From Bacillus infantis NRRL B-14911 (GTDB taxonomy: Bacteria; Bacillota; Bacilli; Bacillales; Cytobacillaceae), in contig NC_022524.1 in assembly GCF_000473245.1 (NCBI RefSeq), positions 3,620,501-3,684,500 on the forward strand: DNA of 64,000 nucleotides, given 5' to 3'. A model generated the notes under the pieces. That model worked only from the letters and a program-made list of their open reading frames with translations, was not told the DNA's origin and did no database searches. Made by a program: the position numbers and the translations under genes. This document shows positions 27,695 to 37,016 of this stretch, piece by piece; position 1 is the stretch's first letter; every line of letters begins with the position of its first letter.

Positions 27695-29020
27695 ATGAAT
27701 AATAAGAGCCTATCCAGCAGGGAAATAATCGCAATAGGACTGATGCTTTTCGCTCTTTTCTTTGGCGCAGGGAATATGATTTTCCCTCCATATCTCGGGC
27801 AGGAATCTGGTGTCAACATGGGAAAAGCCATCATTGGATTTCTCATAACCGGTGTCGGCCTCCCGCTTTTGGGAGTCATCAGCATAGCCAAAGCTGGTGA
27901 TCTCCGAACGCTGGCTGGAAGAGTCCACCCTTTATTCGGGGCTGCCTTTACATTGCTTTTGTATCTGGCCATCGGCCCGCTATTCGGGATTCCGCGGACC
28001 GGAACCGTTGCCTACGAAATTGGCATCACTCCGTTTTTGCCTGATACCGTTCCTAAATATGGGATGGCGCTGCTTTTTTATACCATTATCTTTTTTACCG
28101 TCACAGCTTGGCTTTCAATGAACCCTTCTAAGCTTGTAGACCGGATCGGAAAATTATTTACTCCGATTCTCCTTGCTATATTGGCCATTCTGGCTGTAAA
28201 AAGTATAATCACCCCTTTAGGTGAGCCAATGGCTCCAAAAGGCGCATATGCCGAGACCCCTTTCTTTAAAGGATTTATCGAAGGCTATTTGACCATGGAC
28301 GCTATCGCCGCCCTTGTTTTTGGCATAGTTGTGATTGGTTCAATAAAAGAAAGAGGCATCAGCAGTTCAAAACAGATTGCAAAAATATGCATCTATTCCG
28401 GACTTATTGCTGCCGCTGCCCTTATGCTCGTTTACCTTTCGCTCGCCTACATCGGGGCATCCGGTGAAGAATCTATTGGATTCCAGGATAACGGGGGAGC
28501 TCTTCTTTCCGCCGCCGCTTCCCGTCTTTTCGGATCTTTTGGCGCTGTCATCCTTGGGCTGGCCATTACTTTTGCCTGTCTTACCACTTCTATTGGACTC
28601 GTCTCATCCTGTGCGCAATATTTTTCAAAAGTTGTGCCAAGCATATCTTACAGGTCATTTGTGCTAATTTTATCCTTATTCAGCATGATGATCGCCAATA
28701 TCGGCTTGACACAGCTCATTTCTGTATCTTTGCCAATGCTCACGATGATCTATCCGCCCGCAATCGTACTGGTATTGCTTTCTTTTCTGCATCATGCCTT
28801 TGGAGGCTCCAGAGCTGTATATGCAGGAGCCCTGATACCGGCGGGGCTGATCAGTACCATTGATGCAATAAAGGCAGCGGGGGCAGATACCCGGATTTTT
28901 TCAGACATGCTGGGATTTCTTCCTCTCTATTCAGAAGGACTCGGCTGGGTCATTCCGGCCGTTGCCGGGGGACTGCTCGGCCTGCTCATTGCCGGAAGGG
29001 GCAAAAAGACAGCAAAATAG
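27695..29020 (+). CDS. braB: branched-chain amino acid transporter BraB (LIVCS family)
   Basis: A 441-residue polytopic membrane protein with about 12 helices, the Na+-coupled LIVCS family that imports leucine, isoleucine and valine. Characteristic blocks are FALFFGAGNMIFPPYLGQESG near the start and GPLFGIPRTGTVAYEIGI. The start at 27695 is 5 bases after GGAGG; the ATG at 27683 lies before that site. It stands between iscS and ezrA as in B. subtilis. An inverted repeat upstream may control it. Confidence 0.92.
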   Translation: MNNKSLSSREIIAIGLMLFALFFGAGNMIFPPYLGQESGVNMGKAIIGFLITGVGLPLLGVISIAKAGDLRTLAGRVHPLFGAAFTLLLYLAIGPLFGIPRTGTVAYEIGITPFLPDTVPKYGMALLFYTIIFFTVTAWLSMNPSKLVDRIGKLFTPILLAILAILAVKSIITPLGEPMAPKGAYAETPFFKGFIEGYLTMDAIAALVFGIVVIGSIKERGISSSKQIAKICIYSGLIAAAALMLVYLSLAYIGASGEESIGFQDNGGALLSAAASRLFGSFGAVILGLAITFACLTTSIGLVSSCAQYFSKVVPSISYRSFVLILSLFSMMIANIGLTQLISVSLPMLTMIYPPAIVLVLLSFLHHAFGGSRAVYAGALIPAGLISTIDAIKAAGADTRIFSDMLGFLPLYSEGLGWVIPAVAGGLLGLLIAGRGKKTAK

Positions 29021-29044
29021 CCTGGCCAATTATTTTCCTAAAAT

Positions 29045-29080
29045 AAAAAACCAGATCTGCCAAAGCAGATCTGGTTTTTT
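29045..29080. terminator. bidirectional terminator between braB and ezrA
   Basis: AAAAAACCAGATCTGC and GCAGATCTGGTTTTTT pair perfectly around CAAA. Confidence 0.92.
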
Positions 29081-30776
29081 ATGCATTTTCTTTTTCGCCG
29101 ATCATATCTTCTATTCTTTTCAAAGCTCCTGGCTCAATCTCTTCAATAGATGAGGCGGCCTGCTCCAATGCCTCTTTATAATTGTAGTTCCTGAATGAAT
29201 CCTCCGCTTCCCTCAGTGCTTTAGCGATGGAAGGATATTTGCTGCGGTACCTGTTTCCATACTGGATCACCTTTTCAGCCAGCTGGACGGTTTCAATCAT
29301 TTCAGCCGTGCTGTCTGCAGCTTTATCAACTGTCATGACCGCTATTTCCAGATACTGCTGGACAGCAGGTATATCAAGGGGCTTCTCATCAAGCTTCTCA
29401 ATGACATTTTGAATGCTTTCCTTCGTATCTTCCATTAAATACCGGTAGTTTTGGGACAGTCCCGGTATATTGCTCTTTGATACGAGCCTGATGGTTTCAG
29501 ACAGCTTTTTGCTGATTTCCTTTACCTTCTCCCGTGCCGCAAGCTCGTCCTTCCTCAAGGCCTGCAGTTTTTCGGCAAAATGCACCTGCTCTTCTGACAG
29601 TGCTTCCAGTTCATTTTTAATATATTCCAATTCTTCACCAAGTACCGAATGGGCTGAGCTTTGATTGCTGATTTTATGCTCAAGTATTTCGAAGCGTTTG
29701 AAGAGCTTGGTCAGCTTCGTTTCCAGCAGGCTGTGTGTTTCCTCGTCCTTTTCCTGGAGATGGTAGCTTTGCTGTACGATGCCGAGCTCTTTCTTCAGCA
29801 TAAAGTTTGCATCTTTGGCATTGTACAATTCAGTACGGACCTTTTCATCATGCGATTGGATGAACTTCCTCGCATACACTTCTTTTTCAAGCAGATCATA
29901 GAGCGCATCGATTCTCTGCTTGATATCCTCAAGGCCCTCATGCGCTTCACCGGTCTCTCCCCGCTCAATCATGGCGAGATATCCTGCAGCCTCTTTTTCT
30001 AATGACTCAGTTTCCTTGTCCACTTCTACATGTTCAAGCATATATCCCTGCTGCTCCATTTCACGGAAGCCTTCTCTCACCTCGAGAAGCTGGGATGGGA
30101 TATTGGACCCGGCATCCACCAGCAAATCGGGGATAGCTTCCATTTTCTTTTGGATGCTGTCCAGCTGGGTCTGGATGGTCAGGACAATTTCCCTGGCCTG
30201 AAGATAGTCGCCGTTTGCTGTCCGGTCCTCAAAGTCCTGGAACTTCGCAAAAGCTTCATCAAGCTGGATGCCCAGGATGGTTTCAGCCTTTCCATAAGTA
30301 TGCCGGTGGGCAAGCAGCGCCTTTTTGCATTCCCTGTACAGATCTTTGAGTCCGTCGATCTCGGTGCGGTTTTTTTCTTCGCTTCCGACCAGCTCATTGA
30401 TTTCAGCAAGAAGGGATTTGATTTTATCCTCTATGCCTGCAAGGCTTTCCTCGATTGCCTGCTGAACTTCCTTTGCCTTCTTAAAGCGGTAGCGGTCGAT
30501 ATATTCCTCAGCATCAAACAGCAGCTCCTCCACTCCAGGAAGCTGCCCGGTAACGATATCGTCCCACTCATTCCTCCAGCGTTCGAACAGCTCCTCTGTC
30601 TGGCCAGTCATATTCAGCTGCTTCACTTTGGACATTTCGTCGAGGACCGGCCTGTCCGTTATGTCCATTTTCCAGCCTTCCAGCCGGTCTATTTCTTTAT
30701 AATATTTCTTTTTCATTAGATAACCCGTCAGAAATAGTGCAATCACGATCACTATTCCTCCAATTATGTATTCCAT
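29079..30776 (-). CDS. ezrA: septation ring regulator EzrA
   Basis: A 565-residue membrane-anchored inhibitor of FtsZ ring assembly that also links to cell-wall synthesis. An N-terminal helix spans about 1-20 (MEYIIGGIVIVIALFLTGYL), followed by long spectrin-like coiled-coil repeats to the end; the QNxR-like patch near the C-terminus reads IQYGNRYRSKYPSI. The start at 30776 follows AGGGGGC by 5 bases. Length matches B. subtilis EzrA (562). An overlapping antisense ORF is a shadow of the coiled coil. Confidence 0.95.
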   Translation of the reverse strand: MEYIIGGIVIVIALFLTGYLMKKKYYKEIDRLEGWKMDITDRPVLDEMSKVKQLNMTGQTEELFERWRNEWDDIVTGQLPGVEELLFDAEEYIDRYRFKKAKEVQQAIEESLAGIEDKIKSLLAEINELVGSEEKNRTEIDGLKDLYRECKKALLAHRHTYGKAETILGIQLDEAFAKFQDFEDRTANGDYLQAREIVLTIQTQLDSIQKKMEAIPDLLVDAGSNIPSQLLEVREGFREMEQQGYMLEHVEVDKETESLEKEAAGYLAMIERGETGEAHEGLEDIKQRIDALYDLLEKEVYARKFIQSHDEKVRTELYNAKDANFMLKKELGIVQQSYHLQEKDEETHSLLETKLTKLFKRFEILEHKISNQSSAHSVLGEELEYIKNELEALSEEQVHFAEKLQALRKDELAAREKVKEISKKLSETIRLVSKSNIPGLSQNYRYLMEDTKESIQNVIEKLDEKPLDIPAVQQYLEIAVMTVDKAADSTAEMIETVQLAEKVIQYGNRYRSKYPSIAKALREAEDSFRNYNYKEALEQAASSIEEIEPGALKRIEDMIGEKENA

Positions 30777-31126
30777 TGAAAGCCCCCTGTTCTGCTGCCG
30801 AGCTGATAACTGATAGATATATGTAAAAAAAACTTGAAATATGCAATTCAATGTTTTTATGATACCATGTAAACGACAATTTTTGACTATTAATTTAATT
30901 TTTTTTGAGAGAAACTTGCTATTATAACCCGCTTGCCGTTTTTGTGCAAAACCCGGGATTCAGAATTGACTGATCCAGTGCTCCCCAATTGAAGCATGAA
31001 CTTGCTTTCCCTCCAGAAAACTGGAACCTGACGTCTTTTAGCCCGGCACCTATAATTGAACAATACGTTTTGCCGCATTACAAATAATTCGCATTTTTAA
31101 ATTTCGACAGAATGGAGCGATGCCCT
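30777..31126. other. ezrA-hisJ divergent intergenic region
   Basis: About 350 bases with no supported ORF. It must hold the promoters of both divergent genes. Candidate -10 elements include TATTAT near 30910 on the plus strand and ATATAT on the minus strand near 30820, but I cannot pair them with good -35 boxes. Confidence 0.4.
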
Positions 31127-31924
31127 ATGCTAAGGGATGGACATATACATACACCTTTTTGCCCCCATGGTTCGAAGGATGCTTTTGAAGAGTATATCGA
31201 CAGGGCCCTTTCGCTCGGTTTTGCAGAACTGACCTTCACTGAGCATGCCCCGCTCCCCGATGGGTTCACAGACACAGCCCCTGCACGGGACAGCGCCATG
31301 CAGGCAGATGATCTGGAAGCCTACTTCGAGGAAATCAGCCGTGTAAAAGCTCTCTACAAAAATAAAATCAAGATCAACGCAGGGCTTGAAGTGGATTTTA
31401 TAGAGGGTTTTGAAAAAGAAACAGGCAGCTTCCTCTCGAAGGTCGGGCATCTTCTGGATGACAGCATTCTTTCGGTCCACTTTTTGTATTATGATGGGCA
31501 ATATGACTGTGCAGATTACAGCCCGGACGTCTTCTGTTCCATGATCAGCCGATACGGCTCCACAGAGGCTGTTTATAGAAAATATTACGAAACGGTCAGA
31601 AAGTCGATAGCAGCTGACCTGGGTCCATATAAACCAAAGAGGATCGGCCATATTTCACTGATCCATAAATTCCAAAAAAAATATCCTGCCGGCTTTGAAG
31701 ACAAACAGGAGATTTCAGATATCCTTCAGTTGATGAAACTCCACGGATACGCACTGGACTGCAATGGGGCCGGCACCGCAAAACCGCTCTGCCGGGAGCC
31801 TTATCCTCCGGAATGGGCAGCTTCGATGGCCAAGTCCCTTGGCATTCAGCTCGTCTATGGTTCGGATGCACACCAGGCGAAAGAACTGAGTCAGGGCTTC
31901 AGCAGTTTCCCCTTTGAAGGCTAA
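31127..31924 (+). CDS. hisJ: histidinol-phosphatase HisJ
   Basis: A 265-residue PHP-domain phosphatase that converts histidinol phosphate to histidinol, the penultimate part of histidine synthesis. Metal ligands begin in RDGHIHTPFCPHG and continue in ELTFTEHAPLP, AGLEVDF, LSVHFL, GHISLIHK and VYGSDAHQA. The start at 31127 follows TGGAG by 9 bases and gives MLRDGHIHTP; an ATG at 31112 overlaps that site. It is away from other his genes, as in B. subtilis. Its last codon overlaps the convergent TetR gene by 4 bases. Confidence 0.93.
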   Translation: MLRDGHIHTPFCPHGSKDAFEEYIDRALSLGFAELTFTEHAPLPDGFTDTAPARDSAMQADDLEAYFEEISRVKALYKNKIKINAGLEVDFIEGFEKETGSFLSKVGHLLDDSILSVHFLYYDGQYDCADYSPDVFCSMISRYGSTEAVYRKYYETVRKSIAADLGPYKPKRIGHISLIHKFQKKYPAGFEDKQEISDILQLMKLHGYALDCNGAGTAKPLCREPYPPEWAASMAKSLGIQLVYGSDAHQAKELSQGFSSFPFEG

Positions 31925-32550
31925 TTGGCCATGACGACTTCCCTTGCAGCATGTTCCAGGACGGCTCCGTCAATCCAATTATAGATTTCAATTAAGTATT
32001 TATCTGCGAAATATCTTTCGTTTGGAAAAACGTGAAGCACCTCTGACACATACTGCATATTTAAAAATGGCATCGACAACAGCCCTTTAAACTGGATGAT
32101 TAAATAACTGGGGTGCTGAGAGCGGAATTCCTTCGCTCTCATCCCGATTTCAAATACTTTATTCAGATAATATTTTTCCTTCATCAAATATGTCGACATG
32201 ATTTCCCTCACCACCTGGGAATCAAGCGAAACTTCCCTCAGGATAAACCTGGTCAGATGAATATTCCGGCTATGATACATCAGGATATTTTCTGAAATGA
32301 TCTTCAGGGCAGCCGCTGCTCCCAGGTGCAAGCAGGAAAAACCCTTCTCTATTTCGGCAATATATCCCTCAAAAAATTCCGTGAAACAGTGTTCCAGCAG
32401 ACCATGTTTATTGTGAAAATAATAGGCGATATTGGCGGCATTCACCTTAGCTTTCGCGGCTATATCACGTATGGATGTACCGGTGAATCCGTTTGTATTA
32501 AAAAGGGAAATCGCTGCAGCAACAATGGCATCTTTCGAATTTTTTTTCAT
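31921..32550 (-). CDS. yttP: TetR family regulator YttP
   Basis: A 209-residue TetR/AcrR-type regulator. The helix-turn-helix is at about 10-55 (AAISLFNTNGFTGTSIRDIA, then VNAANIAYYFHNKHGLLEHC), and the rest is an all-helical ligand domain. No divergent target is adjacent: hisJ converges on it and ytsP diverges, so ytsP or yttP itself are the closest candidates (inference). The start at 32550 follows GAGGTAGG; the ATG one codon earlier is also possible. Confidence 0.85.
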   Translation of the reverse strand: MKKNSKDAIVAAAISLFNTNGFTGTSIRDIAAKAKVNAANIAYYFHNKHGLLEHCFTEFFEGYIAEIEKGFSCLHLGAAAALKIISENILMYHSRNIHLTRFILREVSLDSQVVREIMSTYLMKEKYYLNKVFEIGMRAKEFRSQHPSYLIIQFKGLLSMPFLNMQYVSEVLHVFPNERYFADKYLIEIYNWIDGAVLEHAAREVVMAN

Positions 32551-32781
32551 CATCCTACCTCGCTTCTTAAATTCCCATTGGCACAACGCAATATGGATGG
32601 ATATACAGGGACTGGACAGCAGAAAGTGATCAACCTCGCATATCTGTGCAATTGCCTTTCTTAATTAAACATTCTTTTTATTTTCCGGTTGTCCTTTTAA
32701 AAAATATCGACAAAGTCTCCTCTTTTTCACCCGGATTTGATAGAATGAATAATAATTCTCGGAATAGTGGAGGGAAACACG

Positions 32782-33261
32782 TTGTTTAAAGTCGAAACAT
32801 ACAGCGAAGACCGCAAAAAAAATTACGCATTATTAAATAAACAGCTCCATGCTCTTTTGGAGGGCGAACCAAACCGCATTGCAAATCTGAGCAATGCAGC
32901 AGCACTTCTGAACCAATTTCTTGATCGCATTAACTGGGCCGGCTTCTATACCATGGAGGGCGGGGAACTGGTACTCGGTCCTTTCCAGGGACTCCCGGCC
33001 TGTGTAAGGATCCCGCTTGGAAAAGGCGTCTGCGGCACTTCTGCCCAGAAGCGCGAGACATTGCGCATTGAGGATGTCCATGCATTCCCTGGGCATATCG
33101 CCTGTGATGCAGCATCCCAATCAGAAATTGTAGTTCCCATCATAAAGGATGGAGAAGTATTCGGTGTCCTTGATATTGATTCTCCTGAAAAGAACCGCTT
33201 TGACGAAATCGACCAGCAGGGCCTCGAAGACTTTGTTGATACACTTGTCAAACATCTATAA
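32782..33261 (+). CDS. ytsP: GAF-domain free methionine-R-sulfoxide reductase YtsP
   Basis: A 159-residue single GAF domain of the fRMsr type, which reduces free methionine-R-sulfoxide. Cys74 (LPACVRI), Cys84 (GKGVCGT) and Cys108 (GHIACDAASQSE) keep the 10 and 24-residue spacing of the three catalytic cysteines of characterised members. The TTG at 32782 (MFKVETY) is 7 bases after GGAGGG; a GTG at 32767 overlaps that site. It diverges from yttP and ends in a terminator. Confidence 0.92.
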   Translation: MFKVETYSEDRKKNYALLNKQLHALLEGEPNRIANLSNAAALLNQFLDRINWAGFYTMEGGELVLGPFQGLPACVRIPLGKGVCGTSAQKRETLRIEDVHAFPGHIACDAASQSEIVVPIIKDGEVFGVLDIDSPEKNRFDEIDQQGLEDFVDTLVKHL

Positions 33262-33270
33262 AACAGCAGC

Positions 33271-33308
33271 AAAAAAGCCTGTTCCTTTTGGAATCAGGCT
33301 TTTTTTTC
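33271..33308 (+). terminator. terminator after ytsP
   Basis: AAAAAAGCCTG and CAGGCTTTTTT pair, with an inner TTCC/GGAA, followed by further Ts. Confidence 0.9.
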
Positions 33309-33316
33309 TGCTATTT

Positions 33317-33742
33317 TTACAGCTTCTGTCCGCCGGCAGATCCGTTAATAGAGTAGCTTACCGTGATATCTGCATTTAAAGACTTTGAGACAGAGCAGTA
33401 TTTATCCTTTGAAAGCTTGATGGCCCTGACCACTTTTTCTTCCGGAAGCTCCCCTTCTAACGCATAGTGGATGTGGATATCGGTGAACCTTTTCGGATGC
33501 TCTTCAGCCCTTATCCCTTTAATGTCCATATGGAAGGAAACTGGCTCAAGCCGCATCTTTTTCAGGATGGACACAATATCAATTCCCGTGCAGCCTGCCG
33601 CCGCGCCCAACAGCAGCTCTGTCGGCCTTGCCCCGGCATTCTCTCCCCCGGCTTCCCCGGATGCATCCATCACAATTTTATGGCCTGAAGGTGCAGCCCC
33701 CGCAAACGCCATGTTTCCAGTCCATGTTACCGTCATATCCAT
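33317..33742 (-). CDS. OsmC family peroxiredoxin-like protein
   Basis: A 141-residue OsmC/YhfA-type protein expected to reduce organic hydroperoxides. Two reactive cysteines are visible, Cys51 (GAAAGCTGIDIV) and Cys116 (KDKYCSVSKS), in the right places for the family. The ATG at 33742 is 7 bases after AAGGAGG; the longer reading from 33811 lacks a site. It lies downstream of the methionine gamma-lyase-like gene on the same strand, about 100 bases away, so co-transcription is possible. The YhfA-like subgroup's substrate is unclear. Confidence 0.88.
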   Translation of the reverse strand: MDMTVTWTGNMAFAGAAPSGHKIVMDASGEAGGENAGARPTELLLGAAAGCTGIDIVSILKKMRLEPVSFHMDIKGIRAEEHPKRFTDIHIHYALEGELPEEKVVRAIKLSKDKYCSVSKSLNADITVSYSINGSAGGQKL

Positions 33743-33844
33743 GATATATCCTCCTTTTTGGTCACAATCTTTCTTTTTATATTCTTCCGGCAGAAGGTCG
33801 GGGGCATTCAATTATTTTTGCCGCTGCTCTGTAAAGCTCCATTC

Positions 33845-35032
33845 TTATTCTATTGAAGAAAAGGCCTGCTCCAAGTCATCCCGGATATCTTCCCATGCTT
33901 CAAGGCCGGCAGACAGCCTGAGCATAGTGTCCGTTATCCCCATTTCCTCCCTCGTTTTCGGCGGGATCACCGAGTGTGTCATGGTGGCAGGATGCTGGAT
34001 AAGGGTTTCTGCATCTCCCAGGCTTACAGCAATTTTTATGAATTGAAGCTGGTTCATGAACTTTTGGGCCGTCTCCTTCGTGCCAGTAATTGAAAAAGAA
34101 AGGATCCCGCCTCCGCTCCTCATTTGCTTTTGCATGACAGGATAATCTTTATGCTGCGGATCGCCAGGATAATAAACGTCCGTTACTTTTGGATGTCCCT
34201 TTAAATATGCGGCCAGCTTTTCCGCGTTGCTGGTATGGCGATCCATCCTGACCGGCAAAGTCTTCAGCCCCCTCAAAAGAAGCCAGGCATCAAATGGGGA
34301 AATAACACCACCGATATCCTTTTGGGTTGTAAAGGAGATTTCATCCATCAGCTCTTTCCTGCCCGCAGCAATGCCGGCAATCACATCTCCATGCCCGCAT
34401 ATATATTTAGTTGCACTGTGGATAACAATGTCGCAGCCCAATGACAGCGGATTTTGCAGATACGGCGAGCAGAAGGTATTATCCACTATAACCGGGATTC
34501 CCTTTTCCCTGGCAGCCTCCACGGCCATTTCCAGATCAACGAGTTTCATAGTCGGATTGATTGGCGTTTCAATATAAAGACAGGCAGTCTCCGGCCTGAT
34601 TGCCCCCAGCAGCTGCTCCTTTGATTCCATCAGAGAAAAATCATGATTGATATTGTATTTCTTTTTCATCAGCTGAAGAAGGCCAAAGGTACACCCATAC
34701 ACTCCCTGTGAGCATAATATATGATCCCCTGCCTTTGTCAGGGCAACCAGCACCGCTGAGACGGCAGCCATCCCCGAACTGAAGGCCAATGCAGCCTCAG
34801 CCTGCTCGAGGGCAGCCATCCTTTCTTCAAGGACAGAAACAGTCGGATTGCCGAGCCGTGAATAGATATATCCTTCTTCCTCTCCAGAAAACCTCCGTTC
34901 TCCCTGTTCTGCATGATCGAACACAAACGTGGAGGTTTGAAAAATCGGGGGTGCCAGACTCCCTTTAAACTCACGGGCATCATATCCTTCATGAATCACT
35001 TTTGTCTCGAACCGCATATTCTTTTTCTCCAT
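33845..35032 (-). CDS. methionine gamma-lyase-like PLP enzyme
   Basis: A 395-residue Cys/Met-metabolism PLP enzyme. The PLP lysine is Lys209 (HSATKYICGHGD), and the N-terminal YSRLGNPT block is typical. Cys114 beside Tyr112 in GVYGCTFG matches the active-site Cys116/Tyr114 pair that marks methionine gamma-lyases rather than cystathionine enzymes. It would split methionine into methanethiol, 2-oxobutyrate and ammonia. The start follows GGGGGA by 6 bases. No Met-salvage or SAM riboswitch is seen nearby. Assignment to lyase activity is an inference from that cysteine. Confidence 0.82.
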   Translation of the reverse strand: MEKKNMRFETKVIHEGYDAREFKGSLAPPIFQTSTFVFDHAEQGERRFSGEEEGYIYSRLGNPTVSVLEERMAALEQAEAALAFSSGMAAVSAVLVALTKAGDHILCSQGVYGCTFGLLQLMKKKYNINHDFSLMESKEQLLGAIRPETACLYIETPINPTMKLVDLEMAVEAAREKGIPVIVDNTFCSPYLQNPLSLGCDIVIHSATKYICGHGDVIAGIAAGRKELMDEISFTTQKDIGGVISPFDAWLLLRGLKTLPVRMDRHTSNAEKLAAYLKGHPKVTDVYYPGDPQHKDYPVMQKQMRSGGGILSFSITGTKETAQKFMNQLQFIKIAVSLGDAETLIQHPATMTHSVIPPKTREEMGITDTMLRLSAGLEAWEDIRDDLEQAFSSIE

Positions 35033-35160
35033 TGTGTATCCCCCTTGATTGAAAGCGTTTACAATATTCTATATTTACAGGATATGTTATTTTTCAGATT
35101 TTGCAAAGCAATTTGAGTGCTGAAAGAAAAGGAAAAAAGACAGGCTTGGCTGGCCTGTCT

Positions 35161-36963
35161 TTAAAGAATGCTGAATCCCTGGACCACAACCTGGTTTTTT
35201 CCGGATTCTTTTGCTGTATACAAAGCTTTATCAGCCCGCTTGAACAGGCGCGAATATGAATCCTCCCTTTCCACATTCCAGTGGGACACCCCGCAGGAAA
35301 TGGTAACAACGGGATTCGTACTCTCAGAGACCTTCCTGACAATCCGTTCTGCAATTGCAACGCCCGTTTCCAGGGAAATAGAAGGCAGATAAACGGCAAG
35401 CTCTTCCCCCCCCCATCTGGCGGCAACATCAGTGCTGCGGATGCTGTTCACAATAATCCCGGCCACCTGGACAATGACTTCATCACCGACCTGATGGCCG
35501 TATGTATCATTGACAGATTTGAAATTATCTATATCAACCAGGATAAAAGCACCCTCAGCATCCTCGCTTAAGGACTGATGTATCCTTTCATCCAGATAAT
35601 TCCGGGAATAAAGCCTGGTCAGGTGGTCTGTGACGACCATCTTTTCAAGCTCCTCTCTCAGCATTGAGTTTGTAAGGGCCAAAGTGGAATGGTGAATCAG
35701 GGACTGAAGAAGCTTAAATGTCTCAAATGAAAAATGATAAGGATCACGGTGCAGGATAAGGGCAAATCCTTTCAAGACACCAGACTGGGACATCGGGACC
35801 GCCATGACTGATTTGAACTGCTCGGCCAGGGCATCGTTCTGGAGGTCAAGCTCGCCAATGAACAGGCTATCCTTATCCTGCCTGATCTTTTCTTTAATAT
35901 ATTTTATATAGATGCCGGATTCCCTTGTCCGGAAGAAAGAAGTGCTTCCTTTTAGAATGCTGACCTGTTCGGATTCTTCAGATAAAAGGACAAAGCCTGC
36001 CTCTTCCGCATCAAATGACTTGATGATCTGTTCAGCCATATAGGTCATTGTTTCCGTCAGCCGAAGATTGGAATTAAGCTGGTGCGAAGTCTCATTTATT
36101 AGCTGGAGGTCGGCAATCAGCCTCTTCGACTGGTGATACAGCTGGGCGTTCTCAAGTGCACCGCCTGCCGTATTGGCGAGGATGGAAATGAATTCGACTT
36201 CGCTTTCAGGAAAGACCAGTGCATTCGGCGCAATGACCTGGAGCACGCCATATACACCCTGCTTTCCTTTTAGAGGGGCATAAAGGACAGACCTCTTCTC
36301 CGAAATCGAATCCTCAAACTGAATGGCGCCTGTGACATATGCCTGCATGGCCGCAATATTCTGACTGTCATATTTAAGATCTTTTAAAGGGAGATCCCCA
36401 TGGCTGTTATTGTCATGGGACAGCATTAGATAATAGGTAAAGTCAGGATATACTTCCTGAAGGGTTTTAATGATCTCTCCGAGAACAGCATCCATATCCA
36501 TTGAGGAATGAAACTGCTCTGTAACGCGAAAAAGCTGCTTGTAGCGCTTTTCCCTGGCTGAGATCCCCCCGAGTTCCCTGGCCTTCATAATGAAGGCGGC
36601 ACAGGCAGCGCCGAGCTCCCTAAGGCTTTCTTCAGTCAAGGGTTCCGGCAGCCCGTTCAGCTCAAGGATTCCCAGATCCATTGACCTGGCAGAAAGCGGA
36701 ACCTGGCAGCACGCGGAACCCCTGAGGCCCGCTTTCCCTGACGGCTGTCCATCCTGCCCATATCTCCCAGCTGAGGAATCTGTACTCCTGACGGTGCCTC
36801 CGGGATCCCGATAGCAGGCTTCGGAGGCTTCAGCAGACTCTTTGACCGCTTCAAGCATTTGCACAATTAAAGAATCAGACTGAATAAATCCGTCATCTGT
36901 ATCAATCAGGTCAAAAAAGCGGCTTTTCAGGCATAATATTTTCTGGCTTTTGAGCATTTCCAT
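35161..36963 (-). CDS. dgcP: diguanylate cyclase DgcP (GAF-GGDEF)
   Basis: A 600-residue cytosolic diguanylate cyclase, orthologous by position and layout to B. subtilis YtrP/DgcP. An N-terminal GAF-like region (about 1-125) and a second GAF (about 135-290) precede a third GAF-like region and the GGDEF domain (about 430-600). The active site is RWGGEEL, so the enzyme should be active, and RSTD five residues earlier is an inhibitory I-site. The codons for WGGE contain nine consecutive Gs (35406-35414). The start at 36963 follows AGGGTG by 6 bases; ATGs upstream are too close or lack a site. Confidence 0.92.
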   Translation of the reverse strand: MEMLKSQKILCLKSRFFDLIDTDDGFIQSDSLIVQMLEAVKESAEASEACYRDPGGTVRSTDSSAGRYGQDGQPSGKAGLRGSACCQVPLSARSMDLGILELNGLPEPLTEESLRELGAACAAFIMKARELGGISAREKRYKQLFRVTEQFHSSMDMDAVLGEIIKTLQEVYPDFTYYLMLSHDNNSHGDLPLKDLKYDSQNIAAMQAYVTGAIQFEDSISEKRSVLYAPLKGKQGVYGVLQVIAPNALVFPESEVEFISILANTAGGALENAQLYHQSKRLIADLQLINETSHQLNSNLRLTETMTYMAEQIIKSFDAEEAGFVLLSEESEQVSILKGSTSFFRTRESGIYIKYIKEKIRQDKDSLFIGELDLQNDALAEQFKSVMAVPMSQSGVLKGFALILHRDPYHFSFETFKLLQSLIHHSTLALTNSMLREELEKMVVTDHLTRLYSRNYLDERIHQSLSEDAEGAFILVDIDNFKSVNDTYGHQVGDEVIVQVAGIIVNSIRSTDVAARWGGEELAVYLPSISLETGVAIAERIVRKVSESTNPVVTISCGVSHWNVEREDSYSRLFKRADKALYTAKESGKNQVVVQGFSIL

Positions 36964-37016
36964 ATTCATCACCCTATTTACCCAGTTCATATAGGCATTC
37001 TCATATAAATGCCGTT

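Noticed and set aside
30030-30719. Long plus-strand ORF (229 codons) opposite ezrA
   Set aside because: It lies wholly inside ezrA, has no ribosome binding site, and its Phe/Leu-rich translation is the usual shadow of a Glu/Lys-rich coiled coil on the other strand.
33471-34046. Plus-strand ORF of 191 codons across the OsmC and methionine gamma-lyase genes
   Set aside because: It is antisense to two well-supported genes, Ser-rich and without a binding site.
35033-35160. Possible SAM or S-box riboswitch before the methionine gamma-lyase-like gene
   Set aside because: Only about 130 bases separate this gene from dgcP, and the S-box conserved blocks are not visible.
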